Assembly: GCA_900542965.1 (NCBI GenBank)
Contig: UQPY01000042.1
Span: forward strand, 1 to 16,046
DNA length: 16,046 nucleotides
Direction: 5' to 3'
From: an uncultured Collinsella sp.
GTDB taxonomy: Bacteria > Actinomycetota > Coriobacteriia > Coriobacteriales > Coriobacteriaceae
In this document: piece after piece, positions 7,242 through 15,228 of the stretch
Layout of the letters: the number at the start of each line of letters is the position of its first letter
How positions within the stretch are numbered: position 1 is the stretch's first letter
Made by a program: the position numbers and the translations under genes
Notes under the pieces: model-generated
The model's database searches: none
Told to the model about the DNA's origin: nothing
Seen by the model: only the letters and a program-made list of their open reading frames with translations

Positions 7242-7359
7242 ACCGTATCCTTAATCTCGCAGGCCGAGCGCCGCAGGCGGATGCACGGCCAGTTTGCACA
7301 ACTACCTGCCTTGTACCCAGCACGAACAAAACGGAACGCGGCGATGCGCTCGCGAAATG

Positions 7360-7368
7360 TGTTATCCT
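7360..7368 (+). promoter_or_regulatory. Extended -10 promoter of the pheST leader
   Basis: TG (7360-7361), one base, then TATCCT (7363-7368) makes an extended -10. No clear -35 exists 16-18 bp upstream. A start near 7376 would place the first T-box stem (from 7380) only a few bases into the RNA, which is the usual arrangement. Confidence 0.5.
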
Positions 7369-7379
7369 ATAGCCCAATG

Positions 7380-7660
7380 CGTTGACGGAGAGGGTTTTGC
7401 CCGCCGTGTCGCCGGCAAGAGAGGGAAGGTCATGGGCTGCAAGCCTTCCTGCGGTGGCAAGGGCCAAGCGTTCACTCCCGAGCAGCGACCTCAACGGGCG
7501 CGCGGCCAGTGGCAGCAAAGCCTCAGTAGGGAAGCCGTGAGCCTCGCGACAAGAGGCGCAGAGTGGGCGCGGCGGGCCAGACATCCGCCGGGTCAAACAA
7601 GGTGGTACCGCGGAATTTAACCGTCCTTGGGCAATGCACATGCCCGAGGGCGGTTTTTTG
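7380..7660 (+). promoter_or_regulatory. T-box riboswitch for phenylalanine (pheST leader)
   Basis: The T-box sequence AAGGTGGTACCGCGG is at 7599-7613; its TGGT can pair with the ACCA end of uncharged tRNA. Stem I is closed by CGTTGA plus GG (7380-7388) pairing with CC plus TCAACG (7489-7496). On its 3' side is the triplet TTC (7471-7473), the expected phenylalanine specifier. A terminator at 7620-7659 follows and competes with the antiterminator. Uncharged tRNA-Phe should favour read-through into pheS. The specifier assignment is from position and context; the rest is directly visible. Confidence 0.93.
7620..7659 (+). terminator. Regulated terminator of the pheST T-box
   Basis: A 14-bp stem (7620-7633 with 7641-7654, two G·U pairs) around a 7-base loop is followed by TTTTTT (7654-7659). 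It starts six bases after the T-box sequence, consistent with antiterminator/terminator switching. Confidence 0.92.
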
Positions 7661-7745
7661 TTACCGAACCGGGCCGCGTTTTCGCAACGCCAGGCGGCGG
7701 CATTCGTCCCGGCGAGCGGGGAACGCGAGAGACGAAAGGGAAGAC

Positions 7746-8822
7746 ATGAGTCTGATTGATGATCTGGTCAAACTCGAGGAAGAGGCCAAGGAGCTCGTCG
7801 CAAGCGCCGACGACGCCGCCAAGCTCGAGGCTGCGCGCGTTGAGCTGCTCGGCCGCAAGGGTCGCATCACCGGCCTGATGCGCATGATGGGCAAGCTCGC
7901 CCCCGAGGATCGTCCCGTGATGGGCAAGCGCGCCAACGAGATGCGCCAGCTGATCGAGGGCATGCTCGACGAGCGCACCACCGAGATGAAGGCCGCCGCC
8001 CTCAAGCACGCACTCGAGCACGAGGCCGTCGACATCACGCTGCCGGGTATCCGTCCGCAGATCGGTCACCAGCACCTGATCAAGCAGATCATCGAGGAGG
8101 CCGAGGACATCTTCTGCGGCATCGGCTACACCGTCGAGTCCGGCCCCATGGTCGATACCTCCTACTACAACTTCACTGCGCTCAACGCCCCCATGGATCA
8201 TCCGAGCCGCTCGGCCCGCGATACCTTCTACGTGGTCGACAACAACCCCGGCAGCGTCGCGCACCCCGAGGCTCACGCCCACGGCGAGTCCGACGTGCTG
8301 CTGCGCACCCAGACCTCGGGCGTGCAGATCCACACCATGGAGTCGCAAAAGCCGCCCATCTACATGATCTGCCCGGGCACCGTCTATCGTCCCGACACGG
8401 CCGACGCCTGCCACCTGCCGCAGTTCAACCAGATCGAGGGTCTGGTCGTCGATGAGGGCATCACCTTTGGCGACCTCAAGGGCACGCTCGACTACTTTGT
8501 TAAATGCATGTTTGGCGAGGACCGCAAGACGCGTTACCGCCCGCACTTCTTCCCCTTCACTGAGCCTTCCTGCGAGGTGGACGTGAGCTGCCACGTGTGC
8601 GGCGGCAAGGGCTGCAACTTCTGCAAGCACAGCGGCTGGATCGAGATCCTGGGCTGCGGCATGGTCGACCCCAACGTCCTGATCAACTGCGGCATCGACC
8701 CCGAGAAGTACACCGGCTTCGCCTTTGGCATTGGCGCCGAGCGCGTCGCGGCCCTGCGCTACGACCTGCCGGACCTGCGCACGTTGATGACGGGCGACAT
8801 GAGGTTCTTGAACCAGTTCTAG
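7746..8822 (+). CDS. pheS: Phenylalanine--tRNA ligase alpha subunit
   Basis: PheS carries the catalytic site that activates phenylalanine and charges tRNA-Phe in the (alpha-beta)2 enzyme. The 358-residue protein starts with a charged helical hairpin (about residues 1-90, the tRNA-binding coiled coil). The class II core follows, including PGTVYRPDTADACHLPQFNQIEG (motif 2 region), FFPFTEPSCEVDV and the C-terminal GFAFGIGAERVAALRY (motif 3). A four-cysteine group CHVCGGKGCNFC lies just before GWIEILG; related cysteines occur in many PheS proteins and may bind zinc. The frame is open upstream, but the ATG at 7746 follows AAAGGGAAG and lies after the T-box terminator. pheT follows 63 bp downstream in the same transcript. 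Confidence 0.97.
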   Translation: MSLIDDLVKLEEEAKELVASADDAAKLEAARVELLGRKGRITGLMRMMGKLAPEDRPVMGKRANEMRQLIEGMLDERTTEMKAAALKHALEHEAVDITLPGIRPQIGHQHLIKQIIEEAEDIFCGIGYTVESGPMVDTSYYNFTALNAPMDHPSRSARDTFYVVDNNPGSVAHPEAHAHGESDVLLRTQTSGVQIHTMESQKPPIYMICPGTVYRPDTADACHLPQFNQIEGLVVDEGITFGDLKGTLDYFVKCMFGEDRKTRYRPHFFPFTEPSCEVDVSCHVCGGKGCNFCKHSGWIEILGCGMVDPNVLINCGIDPEKYTGFAFGIGAERVAALRYDLPDLRTLMTGDMRFLNQF

Positions 8823-8885
8823 AACGCTTTCTTCTTAATTGCAGTTTCCGGCTCAAAGCCGCATTTATGAAAGGAGACCAGTTAT

Positions 8886-11339
8886 ATGCGCGTTTCTTAC
8901 GACTGGCTCAAGACCATGATCGATATTCCGGAGGATCCCAAGACCCTTTCGGACGAATATATCCGTACCGGTACCGAGGTCGAGGCAATCGACACCGTGG
9001 GCGAGTCCTTCGACCACGTGGTGACCGCCAAGGTGCTCACCAAGACCCCGCACCCCGATAGTGACCACATGTACGTGTGCTCGGTCGATGTGGGCGACAA
9101 GAATCTCGACGCCGACGGCAACCCCGCTCCGCTGCAGATCGTCTGCGGCGCGCAGAACTTCGAGGCCGGCGACCACATCGTCACGGCCATGATCGGCGCT
9201 GTCCTGCCCGGCGACGTCAAGATCAAGAAGAGCAAGCTTCGCGGCGTCGTGTCCATGGGCATGAACTGCTCCGCGCGCGAGCTCGGCCTGGGCGGCGACC
9301 ACTCCGGCATCATGATCCTGCCCGAGGATACGCCCTGCGGCATGCCGTTTGCCGAGTACGTGGGCTCGAGCGACACCGTGCTCGACTGCGAGATCACGCC
9401 CAACCGTCCCGACTGCCTGTCCATGATCGGCATGGCCCGCGAGACCGGCGCCATCTTCGACCGCGATTTCCACGTTGAGCTGCCCGCCATCAAGGCCGAG
9501 ACCGGCCGCGCGACCGACGACGAGCTTTCCGTCGAGATCGCCGACGAAGGCCTGTGCGACCGCTACGTCGCGCGCATCGTGCGCAACGTGAAGGTCGGCC
9601 CCTCGCCCGACTGGATGGTCAAGCGCCTTAACGCTCTGGGCGTGCGCCCGCACAACAACATCGTCGACATCACCAACTACGTGATGATGCTCACCGGTCA
9701 GCCGCTGCACGCCTTTGACCTGGACACCTTTGCCGAGCGCGAGGGTAGGCGTCGCGTTGTGGTTCGCGCCGCCCAGCAGGACGAGAAGTTCACGACCCTC
9801 GACGGCGAGGAGCGCACGCTCGACGCCGGCATGGGCCTTATCACCGACGGCGAGCGTCCCGTGGCACTGGCTGGCGTTATGGGCGGCATGGATTCCGAGA
9901 TCGAGGACGATACCGTCGACGTGATGGTCGAGAGCGCCTGCTTCAACGCCGGTCGCACCTCGCACACCAGCCGCGATCTGTCACTGATCTCCGACGCCTC
10001 CATTCGCTTTGAGCGCCAGGTCGACGAGACCGGCTGCGTGGATGTCGCCAACGTTACCTGTGCGCTCATCGAACAGATCGCCGGCGGCGAGGTCGCTCCC
10101 GGCTATGTCGACGTGTTCCCCGCGCCCAAGACCATCGACAGCATTAAGCTGCGCCTGGCCCGCGTGCATGCCATCTGCGGTGCCGACATCGAGCCCGACT
10201 TTATCGAGCGTTCGCTCACCCGTCTGGGCTGCACCGTCGAGCGCGACGGCGAGGACTTTATGGTCACCCCGCCGAGTTTCCGTCCCGACCTGCCGCGCGA
10301 GATCGATCTGATTGAGGAGGTCCTGCGCCTGTGGGGTATGGGCCGCGTGACGGCGACCATCCCGGCTGCCAAGAACCACATCGGCGGCCTGACCCGCGAG
10401 CAGAAGCTCACCCGCAAGGTCGGCGAGATCCTGCGCGCCTGCGGCCTCAACGAGACCACGACCTTTGGCTTTGCCGCCCCGGGCGACCTGGAGAAGATCG
10501 GTATGTCCACCGAGGGCCGCGGCTGCCCCGTGGTGCTCATGAATCCGCTGGTGGCCGAGCAGACCGAGATGCGCCGCTCGCTGCTGCCGGGCCTGCTGCA
10601 GTCTGTGGCCTATAACGAGGCCCACGGCACGCCCAACGTGCACCTGTACGAGGTCGGCAGCCTGTTCCATGGCCGCGAGAACGCCAGCCTGCCCAAGGAG
10701 ACTAAGTCCGTGGCGGGCGTGCTCTCGGGCCAGTGGAGCGAGCAGTCTTGGACCATGAAGTACCGCAAGCTGCGCTTCTTCTTTGGCAAGGGCATCGTTG
10801 AGGAGCTGCTCGCCCAGCTGCGCATCGAGAAGGTTCGCTTCCGTCCCGTCGAGGGCGAGGGCTACGCTTTCTTGCAGCCGGGTCGTGCGGCCGAGGTTCT
10901 GTCCGGCGGCACCGTGCTGGGCTGGGTCGGCGAGATTCACCCCGAGGCGCGCGAGGCGATGGGCATCGATGAGGTTGTCGTTGCCTTTGAGCTCGATCTG
11001 GACAAGCTGATCAAGGGCGCCCGCAACCAGGAGAACTACCGCGAGTTCTCGCAGTACCCTGCCGTTGAGCACGACCTTGCTATCGTGGTCGACAACACCG
11101 TGACCTGCGAGGATCTTGAGCGCCGTATTACCAGCGCCGGCGGCAAGCTGCTCGAGGGCGTGCGCCTGTTCGACGTCTACCGCGATCCCATCCGCATCGG
11201 AGCGGGCAAGAAGTCCATGGCCTTTGCGCTTACGTATCGCTCCGACGACCATACGCTCACCAGCGAAGAGGTCGAGAAGGCGCACCAGAAGATCGTCACC
11301 AAGGTATGCAAGGGCGTAAACGGCGAGGTCCGCGGATAG
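8886..11339 (+). CDS. pheT: Phenylalanine--tRNA ligase beta subunit
   Basis: PheT is the large subunit, involved in tRNA binding and in editing mis-charged Tyr-tRNA-Phe. The 817-residue protein has the full set of bacterial domains. These are an EMAP-type tRNA-binding domain (about 40-160, with HPDSDHMYVCSVDVG), the B3/B4 editing region (about 215-400), and B5 (about 417-490, with RPDLPREIDLIEEVLRLWG). A catalytic-like core follows, and then the C-terminal FDX-ACB anticodon-binding domain (about 718-816, starting YREFSQYPAVEHDLAIVV). AAAGGAGA lies eight bases before the ATG. It is co-transcribed with pheS under T-box control and followed by a terminator at 11448. Confidence 0.97.
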   Translation: MRVSYDWLKTMIDIPEDPKTLSDEYIRTGTEVEAIDTVGESFDHVVTAKVLTKTPHPDSDHMYVCSVDVGDKNLDADGNPAPLQIVCGAQNFEAGDHIVTAMIGAVLPGDVKIKKSKLRGVVSMGMNCSARELGLGGDHSGIMILPEDTPCGMPFAEYVGSSDTVLDCEITPNRPDCLSMIGMARETGAIFDRDFHVELPAIKAETGRATDDELSVEIADEGLCDRYVARIVRNVKVGPSPDWMVKRLNALGVRPHNNIVDITNYVMMLTGQPLHAFDLDTFAEREGRRRVVVRAAQQDEKFTTLDGEERTLDAGMGLITDGERPVALAGVMGGMDSEIEDDTVDVMVESACFNAGRTSHTSRDLSLISDASIRFERQVDETGCVDVANVTCALIEQIAGGEVAPGYVDVFPAPKTIDSIKLRLARVHAICGADIEPDFIERSLTRLGCTVERDGEDFMVTPPSFRPDLPREIDLIEEVLRLWGMGRVTATIPAAKNHIGGLTREQKLTRKVGEILRACGLNETTTFGFAAPGDLEKIGMSTEGRGCPVVLMNPLVAEQTEMRRSLLPGLLQSVAYNEAHGTPNVHLYEVGSLFHGRENASLPKETKSVAGVLSGQWSEQSWTMKYRKLRFFFGKGIVEELLAQLRIEKVRFRPVEGEGYAFLQPGRAAEVLSGGTVLGWVGEIHPEAREAMGIDEVVVAFELDLDKLIKGARNQENYREFSQYPAVEHDLAIVVDNTVTCEDLERRITSAGGKLLEGVRLFDVYRDPIRIGAGKKSMAFALTYRSDDHTLTSEEVEKAHQKIVTKVCKGVNGEVRG

Positions 11340-11447
11340 GGCTTGCGCTGGGGTATGGGTCGGCGGTGGCTGCCGCCGAGTCCTACGTGACCGCTATGCT
11401 CGGTATGAGGCACCGTTGAGCCTTCATATATGACACGCGCATTACAT

Positions 11448-11482
11448 AACGGCGTGCTGCTTTGTCGGCAGTGCGCCGTTTT
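11448..11482 (+). terminator. Rho-independent terminator of pheST
   Basis: A 13-bp stem (11448-11460 with 11468-11480, two G·U pairs) around a 7-base loop ends in TTTT. It lies 109 bp after the pheT stop. A second GC hairpin without a T-run, 11360-11366 with 11373-11379, lies closer to pheT. Confidence 0.75.
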
Positions 11483-11490
11483 GCTATGAT
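11462..11490 (+). promoter_or_regulatory. Promoter of the cbiMQO operon
   Basis: TTGTCG (11462-11467), a 17-bp spacer and TATGAT (11485-11490) predict a start near 11497. The -35 is in the loop of the pheST terminator hairpin, and the spacer is its 3' arm. The leader is then about 90 nt. Confidence 0.65.
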
Positions 11491-11500
11491 AGCCCGCGGC

Positions 11501-11528
11501 GTGTTACGAATCTGACAATGCGTAACAC
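11501..11528. promoter_or_regulatory. Putative operator or hairpin ahead of cbiM
   Basis: GTGTTACG (11501-11508) and CGTAACAC (11521-11528) are a perfect 8-bp inverted repeat with a 12-base centre. The dyad starts about four bases after the predicted transcription start, a typical repressor position. Written as GTGTTA-N16-TAACAC, it has the 6-16-6 spacing of the E. coli NikR operator, though not its sequence. A second small stem (CGGCG 11546-11550 with CGCCG 11564-11568) sits before the ribosome site. Confidence 0.5.
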
Positions 11529-11585
11529 TGACAAGGTGATTTAAGCGGCGTTGCAATTTCGTGCGCCGATAACCGGGAGGCGTAC

Positions 11586-12671
11586 ATGCACATTCCAGAT
11601 AATTATCTGTCCCCGCAGACCGATGCCGTAATGGCGGTGGCAATGGTGCCCGTTTGGGTCCATTGCATCAAAAAGGTGCGCGCCACGCTCGATCGCGAGC
11701 ACATGGCTTTCCTGGGCATCTGCGCCGCATTTTCCTTCTTGCTCATGATGTTCAACGTGCCGCTGCCCGGCGGCACCACGGGTCACGCCGTCGGCGGCGC
11801 ACTCATCGCGCTGCTGCTGGGCCCCGAGGCCGCGGCTATCGCGGTTTCGGTCGCGCTGGCGCTGCAAGCGCTGCTGTTTGGCGACGGCGGCATCCTGTCC
11901 TTTGGCGCCAACTGCTTTAACATGGCCTTCGTGCTGCCGTTTGCCGCTGCTATCGTGTTCCGTGCGCTCAACAGCCGCTTGCACGACAAGAGCTGGGGCA
12001 CCTCGGTTTCGGCCATCGTAAGCGGATGGGTCGGTCTGTGCCTGGCGGCCCTGTGCGCGGCAATCGAGTTTGGTATTCAGCCGATGCTCTTTACCAACGC
12101 TTCGGGCGCTCCGCTGTACTGCCCCTTCCCGCTGTCCATTGCCATTCCGGCCATGATGATTCCGCATATGCTGGTCGCCGGTGTCGTCGAGGGCGTGGCG
12201 ACGGCCGCCATCTACGGTTTCATTAAGAAGACGGCGCCGAGCGTTATCGTCGGCCCCGAGGCCGTCGATGGCCTGCTGGACGCCGAGGGCGCAGCCGCCA
12301 AGAAGACCTCGCTGGTCCCCACGCTCATCCTGGTCGCCGTGCTTGTCGTGGCCACGCCGCTGGGCCTGCTGGCCACGGGTGACGCTTGGGGCGAGTGGGA
12401 CGCTGAGGGCGCCGCGACCGCCGTTCAAGAGGCTGGTGACGACAGTTTGCAGACTTCGGTCGGTCTCGATACTCCGACCTTTGCCGACGCTCTGCCCACG
12501 GGCGATTATCTGCAGGCCTATTCCGAGGAACAAGGTCTTGGCTTTGCCGGCCAGGCCGCGATGTATATTCTTTCGGGTGTGATTGGCGTGGCGGTGCTCA
12601 CCATCGTATTCCGCCTGGTCTCGCTGACGGTCAAGGAAAGCGGTGCTCATGGCAAGAGCCGAGCTGCCTAG
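11586..12671 (+). CDS. cbiM: CbiM/NikM-type cobalt or nickel ECF transporter substrate subunit
   Basis: This integral membrane S-component captures Co2+ or Ni2+. The 361-residue protein starts MHIPDNYLSP; in this family the free N-terminus and His2 are metal ligands, and His67 (in GGTTGHAVGG) matches the third known ligand of NikM2. Six or seven hydrophobic segments fill residues 1-225. The last part (about 245-350) has one transmembrane helix, the phrase TPLGLLATGDAWGEWDAEG and a final helix. This resembles the fused PDGLE/NikN-like tail that replaces a separate CbiN. The ATG follows GGGAGG. The stop overlaps cbiQ, showing an operon. Cobalt versus nickel cannot be decided from the sequence. 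Confidence 0.9.
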   Translation: MHIPDNYLSPQTDAVMAVAMVPVWVHCIKKVRATLDREHMAFLGICAAFSFLLMMFNVPLPGGTTGHAVGGALIALLLGPEAAAIAVSVALALQALLFGDGGILSFGANCFNMAFVLPFAAAIVFRALNSRLHDKSWGTSVSAIVSGWVGLCLAALCAAIEFGIQPMLFTNASGAPLYCPFPLSIAIPAMMIPHMLVAGVVEGVATAAIYGFIKKTAPSVIVGPEAVDGLLDAEGAAAKKTSLVPTLILVAVLVVATPLGLLATGDAWGEWDAEGAATAVQEAGDDSLQTSVGLDTPTFADALPTGDYLQAYSEEQGLGFAGQAAMYILSGVIGVAVLTIVFRLVSLTVKESGAHGKSRAA

Positions 12672-13485
12672 CTGGCTTGCGGCCGAGGAGCGATACGAGC
12701 CCGCGGGGGCTCGGCATCGCGTGATGCAAAAGAATGTCCTGCACCTGGCGAGCCTGCTTGAGCGGGTTCGCCTGGGTGGAGGTGCGCACGAGGGCGGGTC
12801 GATGGTCGACCGCGCCCTTTCTTGCGTTTCGGCTCCGGTGCGTCTGGTGGGGATGTTCGTTTGCGTCCTGTGCGTGTGTCTGACGCAGAGCCCGCTGTAC
12901 CTGATGTTGATGGCGGCAATCGCGTTGGTGCTGGTCGCGGTGCGCCCCGCACGCGGGCTGTGTGCGACCTTTGTACCGGCGCTCGGCGCCACGGGGCTTG
13001 CGGTGGTTCTGGCACTGCCTGCCCTGCTGCTGGGCGCGTCTGCCACGGGCGCCATGCTCAAGATCGCGCTCAAGACCTTCATTAATGTGTCGCTGGTGCT
13101 GGGCGTTTCATGGACGCTTACCTGGAGCCGCATGTCGGCGGCGCTCAAAATGCTGCACCTGCCCGACGAAGTTATCTTTACGTTTGATATGGCGCTCAAG
13201 CACATCGAGGTGCTGGGTCGCACGGCGCACAATCTGTGCGAATCGGTCATGCTGCGCAGCGTTGGCCATGCGCCTGAGGGATTTTCGCGTACCGATTCGA
13301 TCGCGGGTATCATGGGCATGACCTTTATCAAGGCGATGGAATGCAGCCGCGCGATGGACGAGGCTATGCTCTGTCGCGGCTTTGCCGGCGCGTATCCGGC
13401 GCCCGCGCGGAGCGGCTTTGGCTGGCGCGATGCCGTTTACGCGGCCGTTGTGGTGCTGCTCGCCATGTTGTGCGCGGTGCTGTAG
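12649..13485 (+). CDS. cbiQ: Energy-coupling factor transmembrane (T) subunit CbiQ
   Basis: CbiQ couples the ATPase to the metal-capturing CbiM in the membrane. The protein has 278 residues from the ATG at 12649, or 280 from a GTG at 12643 that has slightly better spacing from AAGGA (12633-12637). Four to five hydrophobic segments occupy about residues 60-150 and the extreme C-terminus. The cytoplasmic region holds ALKMLHLPDEVIFTFDMALKHIEVL and the T-component Arg-Gly motif as DEAMLCRGF, which contacts the ATPase groove. The reading frame overlaps the end of cbiM by 23-29 bp, indicating translational coupling. The N-terminal 50 residues are more variable than the family norm. Confidence 0.88.
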   Translation: MARAELPSWLAAEERYEPAGARHRVMQKNVLHLASLLERVRLGGGAHEGGSMVDRALSCVSAPVRLVGMFVCVLCVCLTQSPLYLMLMAAIALVLVAVRPARGLCATFVPALGATGLAVVLALPALLLGASATGAMLKIALKTFINVSLVLGVSWTLTWSRMSAALKMLHLPDEVIFTFDMALKHIEVLGRTAHNLCESVMLRSVGHAPEGFSRTDSIAGIMGMTFIKAMECSRAMDEAMLCRGFAGAYPAPARSGFGWRDAVYAAVVVLLAMLCAVL

Positions 13486-13529
13486 CGCGGGCGGCCGAGC
13501 CGTCGATGTGAGTAGGGAAGGGCGACGTT

Positions 13530-14300
13530 TTGGCAAACGATACGAATGACGCGATGGGCGCGAGCGGTGCTGCTGGCGCCGAGACAACGCCGCTCATCGA
13601 GCTGCGCGACGTGGTGTTCTCCTATGCGGAGCATACGGTTGTCGATGGTGTGTCGCTGCAGGTCGATCGTGGTGAACTCGTTGCCCTGCTCGGCCCCAAC
13701 GGCTGCGGTAAGACGACGATTATGCGCCTTATCAACGGCCTTGAACTCGCAGACGCAGGGGCATACCTGTTTGACGGGCACGTGATCGATTCGGCGTTTC
13801 TAAAGGATTCCGCGGCCGCTCAGCGTTTTCATCAGCGCGTGGGCTTTGTGTTCCAGAATGCCGATGCCCAGCTCTTTTGCGCTACGGTGGGCGAGGAAGT
13901 TGCTTTTGGTCCCGCGCAGATGGGGTTGCCGGCAGACGAGCTCGAGCGCCGCGTGCGCGATGCCATGGGGCTGTTCCAGGTTGCCGACCTTGCCGACGCC
14001 TCTCCCTATCAGCTCTCGGGCGGGCAAAAGAAGCGCGTTGCGCTGGCTGCCGTCGTGTCGATGAACCCCGATATCCTGGTGCTCGACGAGCCTACCAACG
14101 GACTTGACGAGGATTCATGCGATATCGTGGTCAACTTTCTACTGGCCTACGTCGCGGCGGGTAAGACGGTCTTGATGAGCACACATCACCAGGATTTGGT
14201 GCGACGTCTGGGTGCCCGTGCAATTTATATCGATCGATATCACCATGTGGTCGAGGCGCCTTCGCCGTCGTATGGAACCGAAAGCGGTGCTACGGACTAG
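13530..14300 (+). CDS. cbiO: Energy-coupling factor ATPase CbiO
   Basis: This ABC ATPase powers the CbiMQ importer. The 256-residue protein shows Walker A GPNGCGKTT (Gly55-Thr63, Lys61), a Q-loop in VFQNADAQLF, the signature LSGGQ (162-166), Walker B ILVLDEP (Asp186, catalytic Glu187), a D-loop GLDED and an H-loop in STHHQD. The QNADAQLF segment is typical of ECF ATPases. The start is taken as TTG at 13530 because GGGAAGGG lies eight bases upstream; the next ATG is at 13554 without such a site. A single ATPase suggests a CbiO homodimer. It is the last gene of the operon, 44 bp after cbiQ. Confidence 0.92.
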   Translation: MANDTNDAMGASGAAGAETTPLIELRDVVFSYAEHTVVDGVSLQVDRGELVALLGPNGCGKTTIMRLINGLELADAGAYLFDGHVIDSAFLKDSAAAQRFHQRVGFVFQNADAQLFCATVGEEVAFGPAQMGLPADELERRVRDAMGLFQVADLADASPYQLSGGQKKRVALAAVVSMNPDILVLDEPTNGLDEDSCDIVVNFLLAYVAAGKTVLMSTHHQDLVRRLGARAIYIDRYHHVVEAPSPSYGTESGATD

Positions 14301-14345
14301 TTGCTGCGTAGAGCGTGCGTAGCCGCCCGCGTGGCTTTGCCGTGA

Positions 14346-14354
14346 TGGTATAGT
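14346..14354 (+). promoter_or_regulatory. Extended -10 promoter of the phospholipase C-like gene
   Basis: TG (14346-14347), one base, then TATAGT (14349-14354) forms an extended -10 without a recognisable -35. The predicted start near 14361 leaves a very short leader before the ATG at 14380. Confidence 0.5.
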
Positions 14355-14379
14355 TATCCAGGTTTTTATGGGGGTGGCT

Positions 14380-15228
14380 ATGCCAAGCTGGAACATTCAT
14401 ATCGCTCAAACGGAGCGTTTGCTGGAGCGCACCGGTGCGCTTGCCAATAGCGTGCGCGACCGCAATGCCTTTTTGTTTGGCTGCGTGGTTCCGGATATCT
14501 TCGTGGGCTATATGGTCCCTGGCATCGCCGATCCCATCCCGTACCGCATTACGCACTTTGCCAAGCCTGAGCCCATCCCTAAGCCTCGTGAGCATGAGTT
14601 CTGGGATACCTATGTGGCACCGTTGCTTAAAAGTTCGCCCACCGGTGAGCCGGCCGCGGCGACCTCGATTATCGAGGAGCGCGAGCGACTGAACCGCGTG
14701 CACTATCCCCAGCGCTACAAGGATGCCGAGCCGGTTGTCGCTCCCGGCGCCTGTGAGTTCTCGCTTGCGTCCGAAGATGTGGCGCAGTCGCTGCTCGATT
14801 TAACGCTGGGCGTCTGGTCGCATCTGGTGGCTGATACCGTATGGAATACGCGCGTGAACCAGTACCTGGAGGCGCACGGCGGCAAGCCGTGTGAGGAGTT
14901 CCGCATTAAAAAGCAAGGCGACTTTGACTGGTTTGGCAAGACGCTCGGCATTGTTTCGATTCCGCGCGCGACCGATCGCCTGTATACTGCGGCGACGCGT
15001 TTTGGGCAGTATCCCATCCATAAAGAATATGTGCTCAAGACCATCGGCGTCATGCACGAGATTGTGCGCGAAAACCCCGGCGAGCCCGATCATCCGCCGT
15101 ATCGCCTGCTAACCGAGGAGTTTTTCGATGCAACGTTTACCGAGGTCATTGAGCTAACCGAGGCAGGCTTTGCGGCTCGCGTTGCTGCTTCTGACGTTCC
15201 CGCAGTCCCCCTGATCGCTAGCTGCTAG
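14380..15228 (+). CDS. Zinc-dependent phospholipase C family protein
   Basis: The 282-residue protein resembles the zinc-dependent phospholipase C / S1-P1 nuclease-like family. The early WNIHIAQTERLLE segment supplies Trp4 and His7, VVPDIF supplies Asp39, ITHF supplies His59, and WSHLVADTVWN supplies His148 and Asp152 (the H-x3-D zinc motif). Family members use three zinc ions to hydrolyse phospholipids, but many bacterial relatives like this one have no signal peptide and an unknown substrate. The ATG at 14380 is preferred over 14368 because GGGGG lies just before it and the N-terminus then matches the family. It has its own promoter. Its TAG shares bases with the stop of the convergent next gene. 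Confidence 0.75.
   Translation: MPSWNIHIAQTERLLERTGALANSVRDRNAFLFGCVVPDIFVGYMVPGIADPIPYRITHFAKPEPIPKPREHEFWDTYVAPLLKSSPTGEPAAATSIIEERERLNRVHYPQRYKDAEPVVAPGACEFSLASEDVAQSLLDLTLGVWSHLVADTVWNTRVNQYLEAHGGKPCEEFRIKKQGDFDWFGKTLGIVSIPRATDRLYTAATRFGQYPIHKEYVLKTIGVMHEIVRENPGEPDHPPYRLLTEEFFDATFTEVIELTEAGFAARVAASDVPAVPLIASC

Noticed and set aside
7294..7620. 108-codon plus-strand frame in the pheST leader
   Set aside because: It lies across the T-box promoter and RNA structure, and its sequence is explained by the riboswitch.
11491..11585. Cobalamin or NiCo riboswitch ahead of cbiM
   Set aside because: The leader is under 100 nt, lacks a B12 box, and shows no recognisable NiCo core; only two simple stems are present.
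11541..13331. 596-codon antisense open frame opposite cbiM and cbiQ
   Set aside because: Same cause; no ribosome site or recognisable motif, and it spans two real genes.
14301..14345. Terminator after cbiO (AGCC/GGCT with TTT)
   Set aside because: Only four base pairs and a three-base T-run; too weak to call.
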